A stretch of DNA of 64,000 bases from Hsuehochloa calcarea (taxonomy: Eukaryota; Streptophyta; Magnoliopsida; Poales; Poaceae). Of the stretch, positions 59,201 through 64,000 are shown one piece after another. A program made the position numbers and the translations under genes. Below the pieces are notes generated by a model. It was not told where the DNA came from. It searched no databases and worked only from the letters and a program-made list of their open reading frames with translations. How positions within the stretch are numbered: the stretch's first letter is position 1; every line of letters begins with the position of its first letter. The stretch is from positions 24,175,282-24,239,281 of the forward strand of contig CM070615.1 in assembly GCA_036346395.1 (NCBI GenBank), written 5' to 3'.

Positions 59201-59871
59201 AGTAAAGTTGTAAAAAGGCTTTGGTTTCACCCCCAAAAATTAGTTTTTGTTTTACAATTGTTTAGCCCGTTTAGGGGAAAAATTAAGGGATGTGATTTTT
59301 AAACTTTAAAATTTAAAAAATTATGGTTCCCGGGGGTTTTAAACCCGGGTTCGAAACCCGGGCTACCCCATTTTTTTTGCCAAAAAATTTCCCCTGGGGT
59401 TTCTGGGCCCTTTTAAACCCCCGGGGCCAAAAAGGGGCTAAGGGGGGGCCAACCCCAGGGTTCCCCCTGGGTTTCCAGGGGGCCCGGGAAATTTTTGGGA
59501 CCCCCTTGCCAATTCTTCGGCCCGGTCCTGGGTTGGGGGCCCCCGGGCCCTTTGGGGGGCTGGGGAGGGAGGCCCCCCGGGGCCCCCCCCATTTCTCCTG
59601 GGGGATTTCCGGGTTCCCAAAGGGCGGCCTGAGGCCCCCCGCCCTCTTTCCTTTGGGGATGGGGGTTTCTGCGGGGGGCCCCCGGGGGGGCCCCCTGAGG
59701 GGGGTTCCCCCCCCCGGCAGGGGGGCCCGGGGTCCTTAGCCCGGGGGGTGGGGGGAAAGGGCTTGGGGAACCCCCCCCAAGCCCGGGGGGCCTCCGGGCC
59801 CTCAAAATTTCCTTGGGTTTGGGGGGGTGGAGCAAAAGGCTGCAGGTTCATACTACTACCTTGATGATTAG
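24696..59871 (+). CDS. ABCE1: ABCE1 / RNase L inhibitor-like ribosome-recycling ATPase, interrupted in NBD2
   Basis: ABCE1 (RLI1) splits post-termination 80S ribosomes with eRF1/Pelota and acts in initiation. It is a soluble, essential Fe-S ABC ATPase. Exons read join(24696-24798, 25493-25578, 25687-25784, 25904-26021, 26163-26252, 57621-57925, 58014-58209, 58285-58467), giving 393 codons without a stop, all with GT-AG introns. Visible features are Cys16/21/25/29 and Cys55/58/61/65 (two 4Fe-4S sites), Walker A GTNGIGKS (110-117), signature LSGGE (217-221), Walker B FDE (240-242), His274, and the second Walker A GENGTGKT (380-387). The last 13 codons and stop (EQKAAGSYYYLDD) are at 59830-59871. 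About 200 residues of NBD2 (signature, Walker B, H-loop) are missing where a low-quality block lies. Family length is about 600 residues. Intron 5 is 31,368 bp. Confidence 0.93.
26474..26502. repeat. Imperfect palindrome at the left edge of the MULE region
   Basis: CTCTGTCGTCATTT is followed by GAAATGGCGACAGAG. The two arms pair at 13 of 14 positions and would form a hairpin. Further single copies of ATGGCGACAG occur at about 26,599 and 35,385, and inverted copies at about 35,403, so the motif marks both sides of the 26.4-35.4 kb block. It may be subterminal inverted-repeat sequence of a DNA transposon. Confidence 0.55.
27786..28561 (-). pseudogene. Unassigned internal frames of the nested LTR element
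   Basis: Two neighbouring minus-strand frames (27786-28289, 167 residues; 28319-28561, 80 residues) follow the gag relic in the order of transcription. I recognise no domain. The first has scattered Cys and Tyr (ICITCDHMDELKLAILD). The second contains NFARVELITHKKVFDRI and KPVSLGCAMEKVFEILS. They are not similar to any pol motif I can see (no FIDD/YVDD, no DDE, no HHCC). They may be a decayed element-specific ORF or captured host DNA. Confidence 0.35.
28586..29161 (-). pseudogene. Retrotransposon gag-like relic
   Basis: Frames at 28883-29161 and 28586-28861 together resemble a Retrotrans_gag domain: DYFLCITMLDSYFERQDLDP, then a Leu-X-Gly-Asp segment (TLIGDVQHW), then a LEQMKKKLQRRFVPP segment corresponding to the usual basic W/F-xxF-xxRFxPP ending. 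The two parts are in different frames with a stop between them at about 28,870. Beyond the domain the sequence is Thr/Glu-rich and acidic. The identification rests on pattern only and is moderate. Confidence 0.5.
30390..31145. repeat. GCGGCAG-rich imperfect tandem repeat in the leader of the nested LTR element
   Basis: A stretch of about 750 bp built of GCCGCGGCAG, GGCAGCGGCGGCAAGATG and TTTTTGGTGTCATGG strings at irregular spacing of about 50-60 bp. The string aagatg(c/t)gtgcc recurs at about 30,689, 30,755 and 30,840. Both strands appear open because of the repeat (for example 30400-31110 on the minus strand, rich in Pro, Cys, His and Leu), but no known protein is encoded. Confidence 0.65.
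32400..34975 (+). pseudogene. MuDR-like (MULE) transposase pseudogene
   Basis: Recognisable in order on the plus strand: an acidic region; the MuDR DNA-binding domain (32872-33195: VPWEYDQSEVRQGAMYKCKK, WALSVWRTFTVVKSNP, YGVKCDIDRCPWRVHA); the DDE region (about 33,585-33,730: CVDDTFLTGKYKGQILTA and LPIAFAFIESEN, with the first catalytic Asp); a stretch with YSTVVQHHSQYLSDYFSKEE (about 34,570); and a C-terminal CCHC knuckle (34,800-34,870: KKCSICRESGHTFKKCP). In-frame stops recur between the parts (for example directly after ESENTNS), so no functional enzyme can be made. MULE transposases move DNA by cut-and-paste. Confidence 0.85.
35019..35340. repeat. Minisatellite array 1, about 56-bp unit, six copies
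   Basis: The string (t/a)tgtaat(a/g)tca(g/t)tgtgattgt recurs at 35021, 35077, 35133, 35189, 35245 and 35300, a spacing of 55-56 bp. Each unit ends in TG(T/G)GCTGAATG(T/G). Divergence between units is modest. It follows the MULE transposase directly, so it may be part of that element's 3' region. Confidence 0.85.
35455..36200. repeat. Minisatellite array 2, about 73-bp unit, ten copies
   Basis: GGGAGCCCAAAGCTAGCGAGG starts recur at 35492, 35565, 35639, 35712, 35785, 35857, 35931, 36004, 36077 and 36150, a period of 72-74 bp. The rest of the unit is GGAAGGCGAAGCCGATCGCC, then GTCCCCCATACTTTTTTTGATT. A minus-strand frame of 184 residues (35647-36201) exists only because of the repeat. No coding function is proposed. 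Confidence 0.93.
36230..38245. repeat. Minisatellite array 3, about 103-bp unit, about 21 copies
   Basis: The string GACTAGGGTTTTG recurs at 36235, 36339, 36443, 36545, 36647, 36750, 36852, 36954, 37057, 37161, 37247, 37349, 37451, 37553, 37657, 37759, 37825, 37927, 38029, 38133 and 38236. The usual period is 102-104 bp, with two shortened units (86 and 66 bp). The unit also holds GCGATATGATGTCTCTCCGC and GAGGCCTTCGAGGCGGGAGA. Because many units are 102 bp, long repeat-encoded open frames arise on both strands (for example 36235-36945 minus, 236 residues). They are not evidence of a gene. Confidence 0.93.
38914..40064. mobile_element. 1,151-bp TIR element inserted in array 4
   Basis: Ends are CAGTGTTCCCCTAGG (left) and CCTAGGTGAACATTG (right), which are imperfect inverted repeats of about 15 bp. 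The flanking repeats GTTAGT (38908-38913) and GTTAAT (40065-40070) look like a 6-bp duplication with one change, and the length agrees with the array period. CTAGGCG strings are enriched near both ends (38,930-39,090 and 40,015-40,050). No transposase is visible; short frames (for example 39143-39532) are Ser/Leu/Arg-rich without a domain. Superfamily unresolved: 6 bp does not match the usual 8 bp of hAT, although the ends resemble some hAT-derived elements. Confidence 0.75.
39800..39912. repeat. Short tandem repeat, about 46-bp unit, inside the TIR element
   Basis: ACACATATACATACATGTATG is followed by TAACATCTCTTCTTACATAATT. The first two units are near-identical and a third partial copy begins near 39,891. 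The left side holds trinucleotide-like TAGTAG runs (about 39,535-39,700). Low-complexity DNA, no gene. Confidence 0.8.
40207..40634. mobile_element. Tourist-like MITE (PIF/Harbinger), TSD TTA
   Basis: Begins GGCCCTATTTGGTAT and ends GTACCAAACATGGCT, giving imperfect terminal inverted repeats of about 15 bp. Flanked by TTA at 40204-40206 and 40635-40637. At 428 bp it is non-autonomous with no coding capacity; the short minus-strand frame at 40247-40477 is chance. The exact fit to the 69-bp array period (431 = 428 + 3) independently supports the boundaries. Confidence 0.93.
40696..40984. other. Unassigned intronic DNA
   Basis: About 290 bp of ordinary-looking AT-rich sequence between the end of array 4 and a SINE-like segment. 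No open frame, repeat or motif was recognised. Confidence 0.5.
40985..41090 (+). mobile_element. Possible tRNA-derived SINE fragment
   Basis: GCGTGGTTAGTGTTGG (about 41,000) resembles an RNA polymerase III A box, and GGGTTCGATCCCTC (about 41,051) is a good match to the tRNA B box GGTTCGANNCC. The spacing of about 45 bp is plausible. I see no clear poly(T) or poly(A) tail and no target duplication, so this could also be a tRNA-like coincidence. Confidence 0.35.
41091..41880. other. GC-rich segment without recognisable gene
   Basis: About 790 bp with high GC content and overlapping open frames on both strands (41077-41539 minus, 41132-41667 plus). The translations are rich in Ala, Arg, Gly, Pro and Ser and show no domain. 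Strings such as CCTCCGGAGC recur. It may be a fragment captured by a transposon or part of an unrecognised element. It ends where the gypsy LTR begins. Confidence 0.4.
41882..43668 (-). mobile_element. 3' LTR of the gypsy element, distal part
   Basis: Starts near ACGAGGACCCTCGGGTTATT, matching the 5' LTR end at 57012 (TGTGAGGACCCCTGGGTTATT) for about 85 bp including GACCGATG and AGGCCTCAAGT. The usual TGTGAGG is decayed to TACGAGG. Inner sequence near 42,780-42,850 matches, in reverse complement, the solo LTR near 16,985-17,040 (the ctattcgaatag motif). It is interrupted at 43668 by Sirevirus LTR sequence. No gene is present; the minus frame at 43166-43399 has no domain. Confidence 0.8.
43543..43668. 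repeat. 126-bp flank, first copy
   Basis: The segment from AAGTGTAGGACATAACTAAC to GAAAGTTC is repeated at 46271-46396 with the same length and only a few differences (for example ACTGGGATC versus ACTGAGATC). Both copies end in AGTTC and are followed by the TGTTGGA start of a Sirevirus LTR. Confidence 0.97.
43669..44324 (-). mobile_element. Internally deleted Sirevirus-like 3' LTR (element D)
   Basis: Begins TGTTGGATCG and ends CGATATCCACA, followed by ATCTCCCCTT, a polypurine tract on the minus strand, so it is the 3' LTR of a minus-strand copy. It is only 656 bp because the middle is missing: the sequence jumps at about 43,733 from the LTR edge to DNA that lies near 47,480 in the complete copy. 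Upstream flank AGTTC (43664-43668). Confidence 0.88.
44325..45640 (-). other. Non-coding 3' region of Sirevirus element D
   Basis: Same type of sequence as 6832-8690, with purine tracts (minus strand) at 44325, about 44,703, 45,188 and 45,649. No open frame of note. It includes the (a)caacttggtccataagcaag block that also occurs near 6,925. Confidence 0.6.
45641..46270 (-). pseudogene. Copia RNase H / RT-end remnant (element D)
   Basis: Degenerate copy of the region at 199-800. Recognisable strings are the C-terminal ADIxTK region near 45,735, a HFIFRE-like block, and SWSSRK / GTSCFLVF around 46,010-46,060. The frame is broken many times by 1-2-base deletions. Upstream of about 46,110 similarity to RT is weak. 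The segment stops at 46270, where the duplicated flank begins, so most of pol and gag is missing. Confidence 0.65.
46271..46396. repeat. 126-bp flank, second copy
   Basis: Near-identical to 43543-43668. It lies between the interior of element D and the next LTR, where flanking host DNA should not occur in a simple insertion. It ends with AGTTC (46392-46396), the target duplication of the following LTR. Confidence 0.97.
46397..48126 (-). mobile_element. Complete Sirevirus-like LTR flanked by AGTTC
   Basis: 1,730 bp from TGTTGGACCG to GATATCCACA, with AGTTC on both sides (46392-46396 and 48127-48131), so on its own it looks like a solo LTR. The TATA-like box is the reverse complement of cctatttatag near 47,242. 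CGGTCGGACCG-type palindromes lie at 46,600-46,680 and at 47,705-47,780 and 47,960-48,010. Identity of the flank with that of the deleted LTR at 43669 shows that both derive from one insertion site. Confidence 0.92.
48132..50926 (-). mobile_element. 3' LTR of the gypsy element, proximal part
   Basis: Continuation of the large LTR after the Sirevirus insertion. It ends GGGATGTGACA at 50926 (minus strand start TGTCACATCCC), followed by the polypurine tract. The middle (49,200-50,330) is GC-rich with open frames on both strands that have no domain. Strings such as CGTTCGATCGTGATCGAAC (about 50,265) resemble those in the solo LTR near 14,430. The flanks are AT-rich. Confidence 0.8.
50927..50942 (-). 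other. Polypurine tract of the gypsy element
   Basis: AACCTCCCCCCACCTT on the plus strand is a purine run (AAGGTGGGGGGAGG) on the minus strand, immediately upstream of the LTR start at 50926. It primes second-strand synthesis in LTR retrotransposons. Confidence 0.85.
51107..51574 (-). pseudogene. Gypsy integrase C-terminus with chromodomain relic
   Basis: The 155-residue frame holds the GPY/F-type region (FQVKGKLASCYIGPFQILDK, VAYQLKLPPSLSDVHNVFHV) and SQLKKCL, the usual lead-in to the chromodomain of Tekay/Del elements. From about 51,310 down, the chromodomain reading (IHILEEM..., then VQW, then EDEATWE-like strings) is in another frame, so a frameshift splits it. In chromoviruses the chromodomain targets heterochromatin by binding modified histone H3. 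Here it is decayed. Confidence 0.75.
51764..52280 (-). pseudogene. Gypsy integrase core (rve)
   Basis: Two frames cover the DDE core. 51924-52280 has WKWEEVGMDFITGLP (first Asp), IWVIVDRLTKVVHFIPV and KTTYTGAKLSKLYI. 51764-52123 has IVSDRGAQFTSYFW (second Asp), SSAYHPQTDRQTERVNQ (Glu) and AFAEFSYNNSYQSS. A frameshift near 52,030 separates them. This is the standard Ty3/gypsy integrase core. The zinc-binding HHCC part upstream (52,280-52,480) is poorly preserved. Confidence 0.88.
52549..53013 (-). pseudogene. Gypsy RNase H
   Basis: A frame of 154 residues with EFVAYASRQLRPHEINYPTH, DLELAAVVHDPKIWRHYLIG and YTDHKSLKYIF, the signature of gypsy RNase H, followed by the connection domain (NLRQRRWLELIKEYD, YHPGKANVVADALSRK) toward integrase. 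The frame is open for its length but disconnected from RT by a break near 53,020-53,130. Confidence 0.88.
53133..53801 (-). pseudogene. Gypsy reverse transcriptase
   Basis: A 222-residue frame with all main RT blocks: RMCVDYCPLNEVTVKNKYPL, the A block VFSKIDLRLGYHHIKV (first catalytic Asp), YTVMSFGLTNAPAYFMNLMN and the catalytic FIDDILIYSKS, then KCEFWLREVSFLGHVLS. The usual LR(S/A)GYHQ is here LRLGYHH. The N-terminal part (53,735-54,055: PISKWSYRMPPNELVELKEQ, KGLIKPSSSPWG) is in another frame. The end (after about residue 195) is out of register. Confidence 0.9.
54150..54434 (-). pseudogene. Gypsy aspartic protease
   Basis: A 94-residue frame containing the active-site motif ATVLFDSGASHSFI and the C-terminal ILGMNWMSKN typical of retropepsin-like gypsy proteases. 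It would cleave the polyprotein into gag, RT and integrase. It overlaps the C-terminal gag frame (54251-54631) by about 180 bp in another register and precedes RT, as expected. Confidence 0.85.
54501..55523 (-). pseudogene. Gypsy gag with altered CCHC knuckle
   Basis: Frames 55167-55523 and 54501-55139 cover gag: MAEVLAQIERN, DWLRAIEKKLTIAQCTG, ASAWWDNFY, then FREAHNPDGVMVIKQQQFLT and KSFTEYLHEFDFLTCYAPDD (Retrotrans_gag), a Pro/Arg-rich linker and a zinc knuckle. The knuckle reads TCFHCGRPGHYAHQYLAKA, so the last Cys of C-X2-C-X4-H-X4-C is Tyr. A stop at about 55,140-55,165 separates the two frames. Gag forms the particle and binds RNA. Confidence 0.85.
56009..56473 (-). pseudogene. Leader ORF upstream of gypsy gag, unknown function
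   Basis: A 154-residue frame lies between the primer-binding site (56994-57007) and gag. Composition is rich in His, Arg and Pro. It has a predicted helical start (FAEIQYGEDPHVRQLARLVR, IMDQIRRCAIHELWETRHHL) and a Pro/Gly-rich tail. A further frame continues upstream around 56,480-56,790 in another register. I recognise no known domain. Similar leader ORFs occur in some large plant gypsy elements, but I cannot state a homologue. It may be translated before gag or be a decayed accessory protein. Confidence 0.45.
56994..57007 (-). other. Primer-binding site of the gypsy element (initiator tRNA-Met)
   Basis: The plus strand TGGCTCTGATACCA is TGGTATCAGAGCCA on the minus strand, complementary to the 3' end of plant initiator Met-tRNA. 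It lies four bases from the LTR end (TGTGAGGACC at 57012), the normal spacing. Confidence 0.93.
57012..57095 (-). mobile_element. Residual 5' LTR of the gypsy element
   Basis: Only about 85 bp of the LTR remain, from TGTGAGGACCCC to about the AAGTTAATAG region. They match 41,883-41,970 and are followed by unrelated DNA that leads to ABCE1 exon 6. The remaining 4 kb or more of the LTR is absent. Confidence 0.8.
57175..57427. mobile_element. Stowaway-like MITE, TSD TA
   Basis: Starts CCCTCTCTGTTCCTAATTAG and ends ATCTATTTAGGGATGGAG, which are imperfect inverted repeats of the CTCCCTCCGT type. TA lies on both sides (57173-57174 and 57428-57429). At 253 bp it has no coding capacity. It lies about 190 bp upstream of ABCE1 exon 6, in the part that looks like original intron. 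Confidence 0.85.
57621..58467 (+). CDS. ABCE1: ABCE1 exons 6-8 (rest of NBD1, hinge, start of NBD2)
   Basis: Exon 6 (57621-57925) begins AIIKPQYVDHIPKAVQGNVG and holds the signature DLSGGELQRFAIA and Walker B FMFDEPSSYLD. Exon 7 (58014-58209) holds VIVVEHDLSVLDYL with His274 and the hinge segment (FAGFVPTENLRF-like). Exon 8 (58285-58467) holds YKYPTMSKTQGNFKL and ends in the second Walker A GENGTGKTTFIRML. Introns 6 and 7 are short (88 and 75 bp) with GT-AG ends. The donor after exon 8 is GTACCA. Intron 8 reads normally until about 58,850, then the low-quality block begins. Confidence 0.95.
58850..59829. other. Second homopolymer-rich block, probable artefact in ABCE1 NBD2
   Basis: Starts as AT-rich text with long runs (gggttgg, aaaaaaaa, ttttttt) from about 58,850 and becomes GC-rich with long g and c runs after 59,330. 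It has the same character as 20913-22425. It stands exactly where about 200 codons of ABCE1 NBD2 and their introns should be. Frames within it (59323-59893, both strands) are Gly/Pro-rich artefacts. Confidence 0.8.
59830..59871 (+). CDS. ABCE1: ABCE1 terminal codons and stop
   Basis: The plus strand encodes EQKAAGSYYYLDD followed by TAG. This is the conserved C-terminus of plant ABCE1, so the last exon is present. Its upstream part lies inside the low-quality block and cannot be read. The 14 codons are in frame and uninterrupted. Confidence 0.9.
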   Translation, partial: EQKAAGSYYYLDD

Positions 59872-60902
59872 TTTGGCAAGGCATACAGGTCAATATTTAT
59901 TTTTCTTGTGCCTACATATTCGTGCATATTACAGGTTTCATGTTTATTTTAATTCGCTTCTTTCAATTCTGTAGCATCTTGTTGGAGACCCCACAAATTT
60001 TCCGGGCCATGGAACGGAAGGCAACAACATTGAACTTGACAGATAATGGCTGCAAGAGTAGATTCCATCGCCTGTAATTTGTAAAGCACTGGATATAATG
60101 CTGATATTTTCTTTTGGTCGGAATGGTCTTGTACGATGTTAATGTGAAATTGGGTGGCTTTTCTATGTTTTGAACTTGGCAGCTTGTGGATTATATCATA
60201 GATTCGTTAGTATCAACAATATACTATTTTTGTATCTATGGCAACAATCTGTTCGTTTACCACTATTATTTTGGGCTTAGTTTTACACACTTTTGTGGTT
60301 CATGGCTGTACACTTGTGTGAGAGGCTGATGGCCTTTCATTCTGCAAGCTTGGGGCCAAAGTGCTGCTGACGTTGAATGTCTTCAAGACAGTGACGACTA
60401 TGTTTTCAACTAATTTTGTTTTTTGGATGGTCGATCACATTCTAGGGCATAAAGTGATACACTGCTGCATTTTTTACATGTTCATCGGGCGTCTTTGCTC
60501 AAGGGTATTTAGCCCCTTTCTAAGTAAAATGTTGAGCATCACGCTTGCGATTTCGCCAACGCTAATACTATGTCAGCTTCAAATTAATGGCAAGCTGCTA
60601 ATAAAATTGAGCGCCTATTGTGCGTTCCTCTTCTTCGGACAGTAGGTCGGGTTGGAGGAGCAAAGGCGGCTCTAGGGCATAAATCGATCAGCGGCGTTGT
60701 GGCTTCGCGGCCACCTCGTTCGAGTGAATATCGATGGAGCCGCGGATGAGGTGAAGAACTCCGTTGGACGTGGGACCTTTGATGTAACAAGTATCACCTT
60801 GTGGCAGCGTTGTGACTGAATCTTTTGATTAATCTTCCTAAAACAATGTAGCTACCGAGTACGAGCAGGCCGTATTTGAAGATCAACGCTGGGCTGTTCT
60901 AT
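59872..60902 (+). other. 3' flank of ABCE1, probable 3' UTR and intergenic DNA
   Basis: AT-rich sequence follows the stop. The first 250-400 bp may be 3' UTR. No clear AATAAA was seen close by. Small frames (60361-60645 plus and 60584-60790 minus) have no recognisable domain; the first has a hydrophobic composition. No second gene is supported in this stretch. Confidence 0.4.
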
Positions 60903-63170
60903 TGTAATGCCCTGTTTTTCTTTAAAACCTAGGAACGAATAAAGACAGAAGAAAAGAGAAGAGAGGGAGGTGTAAAGAGTGGGCTGAGCTAGGGCCCAAC
61001 CGAGTTTATGTGGGGCTCGGCATGGGTGCCCACCCAGGCACCACATAAAGGGAGAGGAGGGGGGTCTCAGCCCAAACCCTAGCCCCTACTTCTGCAGCAT
61101 TGCCCTAGCCGTCGTTGCAGACTTGCTGCTGCGGGCGCCGTAAGCGCTGCTGTCACCTTGCTTGTGCGCAAGCGCTAGTCGCTTGTTGTGCCAATGATGT
61201 TGCTTGCTGCACCAACAGCTACCCTGCCAGCTACTGCCGCAACCTGGTACTGTCGCCGGTGCTGCTGCTGCAGAGGAGGAGCAAGGAACAATGAAGGAGG
61301 AGAGGAAGATGAAAGGGGAGGAGCAAGGAACAATGAAGGGTTTCATGACCCAATCTCTTCCGTCGTCCGCTTTGGAGGGGTAACGATTTGAAAATCCTTG
61401 CTATGTTGTTAGATTACCATTTATTCAAAGATTAGGGTAGATCGATAGTGGGAATTGGTATTTTGGTGACGCATGTTTTAAGTCAATTGTGCTATTGAGC
61501 CTTGCGAAGTTTTGGGTATCTATGTCCTGTTTCGTTGCTCTGACATGTTATGAAAGTTGTAGATTATTATTTAAGATGTCTATAAAGTGCAGGATCACTA
61601 GGTTTGGTTAAGCGGTGTAACAATTATGGCTTCTGAAGCGCTGCTGTCCAGAATTCTATCGCCGTTAATAGCAGTCGTGTGGTTTGCCTTATTACTATAG
61701 TAGATGATCGAATTAAATTATGGTCATAACTAGGAATAGTTAGATAATGCTCCATAGTTTCTGGAAGTGGTAAGGTTTGCTACTTTTTATGTGGTAAAAA
61801 TAGATATAAAATTGTTAATTCTCGTGTTTAGCAATGTTTCAGATTGACCATCGGGGTTGAAAACGAGGGTTTGGACGACTTAATCGGAGAATTTGCATAC
61901 CTAAGAAAGTGTAGCAAATTTTGTGTAGATTCTATAAAATATAGAGTTTGCTATGTTTGGTTTCCAGGATTAAAATTTATGGATGTCTGATCACCAGGAC
62001 AACGAGTGGGTTGTCAGGTGAATAGAGGTTAATTATGTCATGATTGCGTGTAGGAGCAATGTTGATTTGTTTTATGTTTGTGTATTGTTGTTGCATGTTT
62101 TTGAGGTAAATTATTGGCTTTATCCAGGGAGTGTTGCTTTGAGTCCAGCGTTGCCTTTGCATCGTTCGGTTCCTATAGATAAAAGGCATGTGCATGGTAG
62201 GACGATAGATATCAGTTGGTTTTCTACTTGTCTTTGCCATTAAATTACCATGATATATTTATGCTTATTACAATCTCATGATGATGACATGACCATGGTG
62301 ATGATATGGTAATGATGATTGCATGATGATAATGAGTCATGTTAATGGATAAGGGAAAACATTACATTCACATCATGAAAGGATTGTATGTGAGCCATGT
62401 CGGTGAGGAAGTCATATAACTAATCCAGAGCGGTCAGTGAGAAAGTTATATGATTAGTTTGGAGCGCTATAGAGAAATACCTACTTTGGTAGGGATTTCA
62501 CGAGAGTGGAGATTAGACCCCGTATGAAATAGGACGGGACAAGAGTGGTTCATCGACGGGTGAACACTCTGCTATACCGGTCTAAGCTATGAGATATACA
62601 TGTGGATATGTAGTATAACTAAGCATTACATTAATGAAAAGATGATGATGTTAAATGAATATATGGATGATGATGATATTAATCTTCATGAAGGATAAGA
62701 TGTATGTTTATTGTTCTATTATGCATTTACTGAGTCGTGAACTCACCTTTGCTTTGTTGTTATTTTTAGGTAATCATTGAAGATGACATGCATGGGATGG
62801 GAGTAGCACATACACATCACATGCTATCAATCACATAGTTATCATTATGTAGTTTCTACATTTGAACCTATTGACTATGTTTTCATATAGATTTTATTTA
62901 TAGACATTGATTTCATTATCTTAATGATTGGAACATAATTGATTTAGTTATAGTTGGTTTATTTAGTTGCTAATCAATGTTCACGGGCTCATGGTTTCAG
63001 GTGTTCTTGGGCGCGTGGCACTAAGCTATGTGAAACTTTATCGTTTATGTATTTATATTGTTATGATTGTTGAAAGGTAATCCGTTGTGAGTTTTATTCC
63101 ATACATTGGTTGCTGAAATTATAAGTAAATATGGTTTAAATTGAGAGTGAAAATATAAATGTGACAATAT
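60903..63170 (+). mobile_element. Putative gypsy-type LTR, plus orientation, end not found
   Basis: Starts TGTAATGCCCTG, like the TGTAACACCC starts of plant gypsy LTRs. Near 62,735-62,770 it has GAACTCACCTTTGCTTTGTT followed by a T-rich acceptor-like sequence, a motif also present in the gypsy solo LTR at about 17,370-17,405 (TACTCATTTGCTTTGCTT). Its last 200 bp (62,960-63,165) are repeated in inverted orientation at 63,800-64,000. No pol domain or primer-binding site is visible. Small frames (60852-61391 and 61977-62243) are not coding. No TG...CA right end was identified. Confidence 0.5.
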
Positions 63171-63380
63171 AAAAAATTGAATTGTTTTGAGGAAGGAATT
63201 GAATTATTCTAAGTGTAGAATCACATTGTTCCTATGTATACATTGAGTTCTTTCGAGCGTGGAATCAAATTGTTCCAAGCGTGGAATAAAATTGTTTCGA
63301 TGGTTAAATTGAATTATTTCAAGGGTTGTATTTAAGTTCCGCGTTAAATTGAATTGTGTTGAGAGTTCCATAAATTGTTT
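63170..63380. repeat. Degenerate direct repeats, about 25-35-bp unit
   Basis: Variants of AATTGTTTCGAGCGTGGAAT (for example gagcgtggaatcaaattgttcc, aagcgtggaataaaattgtttc, ttaaattgaattatttcaag) recur five to seven times with uneven spacing. No coding role. Confidence 0.5.
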
Positions 63381-63746
63381 CGATGTTTGCCAATTGAACT
63401 CGAAATATATGCCATATAGGTCTTATGTTGTTCATGGTGTCACAAGGAACACGTTAGTTCAAGCAGATTTCAAATTGGTCACTCGCCTCCAAAGATATGG
63501 AGATTTGAATCATGGAAACAAACGCAATTTTTAGTTTTTCTTTGCTGACGTCACTACATTTTGCTAACTCTTGAAACCTACGTATATTAGGCGTGTTTGT
63601 TGCATGTTGTTTTCTGGTACTTTAACACCCATAAATTTTAGTCACTAGTCAATCATTGCTTCCATAAAACAAAGCTAAATTCGGCTGTTTTGGATACAAA
63701 GTATTTTTAGAGTTTCGAGGGAATATCATGGTTTCGAGAAAATATC

Positions 63747-64000
63747 TGTAACACCTCAGCTCAACAAAAAGCTTGGAATATCATCTATATATTTTTCACT
63801 CTAAATTTAAATAATTATTATTTATAATTACAACAACCTATGCATGAGTGAAATCCACAACGGGTTACCCTTTAACAAGCATAACAAGATAAATACATTA
63901 AGGATAAATGTTCACACAACTTGGGACTCTGCACCCAAGAACACTTGGGGCCACGCGCCCGAGAACACCTTGACTCATGCGCCCGAAAACATTGATCAAC
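63747..64000 (-). mobile_element. Putative gypsy-type LTR, minus orientation, cut by window end
   Basis: On the minus strand it ends GAGCTGAGGTGTTACA at 63747. Its sequence from 63,800 to 64,000 matches 62,960-63,165 in reverse complement, including GGTGTTCTTGGGCGCGTGGC-like and TATGTATTTAT...TTGTTATG strings. It appears to be a second copy of the LTR at 60,903, in opposite orientation, continuing beyond the window. Confidence 0.5.

Noticed and set aside
59323..59893. Gly/Pro-rich frames near the end of ABCE1
   Set aside because: Part of the second artefact block; the only real coding there is the short EQKAAGSYYYLDD end in its own frame.
59975..60050. A string translating to GDPTNF after the ABCE1 stop, similar to a stretch shortly before the C-terminus of ABCE1
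   Set aside because: It lies downstream of the stop, the match is only six residues, and the following residues do not match; probably chance within the 3' UTR.
63349..63534. Small plus-strand frame near the window end
   Set aside because: 61 residues, no domain, and its start lies in degenerate repeats.

Overview
This is plant nuclear DNA, almost certainly from a grass (Poaceae). The evidence is one spliced eukaryotic gene, ABCE1 (RLI1), with a GC-rich first exon, set in dense nested retrotransposons of the kinds typical of grass genomes: Sirevirus-like Ty1/copia, Tekay/Del-like Ty3/gypsy with a chromodomain, MuDR-type MULE, and Tourist and Stowaway MITEs. I cannot name the species.

Layout. 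1-20.9 kb is a pile of minus-strand Sirevirus-like elements. Element A (1-4037) has gag, integrase, RT and RNase H remnants. It is followed by a plus-strand LTR (4038-5062), which is cut by a full minus-strand LTR (5063-6831). Element B (to about 11.35 kb) keeps gag but has lost RT and integrase. Element C (11.35-20.9 kb) is split by a 3,971-bp gypsy solo LTR (13850-17820, TSD GCAGG) and a 649-bp solo LTR (19092-19740, TSD GTCGT). 20.9-22.4 kb is homopolymer-rich sequence that I regard as artefactual. 22.4-24.6 kb holds a plant-mobile-domain relic, an AT-rich tract and the upstream region of ABCE1.

ABCE1 runs from 24696 to 59871 on the plus strand. Exons 1-5 lie at 24696-26252 and exons 6-8 at 57621-58467. 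They read as one open frame of 393 codons with both Fe-S clusters, all of NBD1 and the Walker A of NBD2. The last codons lie at 59830-59871. The rest of NBD2 is missing where a second artefactual block (about 58850-59829) sits. Intron 5 is 31,368 bp. It holds a MULE with an LTR element nested in it, four successive minisatellite arrays (units of about 56, 73, 103 and 69 bp), a TIR element and a Tourist MITE inserted in the 69-bp array, and a Tekay-like gypsy element (41882-57095). The 3' LTR of that gypsy element is in turn hit by Sirevirus LTRs, with a 126-bp duplication of flanking DNA.

Downstream of ABCE1, 60.9-64 kb holds two putative gypsy-type LTRs in opposite orientation.

The only cellular gene is ABCE1, a ribosome-recycling ATPase; everything else is mobile or repetitive DNA. 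Whether the gene is functional depends on whether the NBD2 gap is a sequence error. No CRISPR, rRNA or tRNA gene was seen. Apart from ABCE1, coding calls are relics broken by stops or frameshifts.
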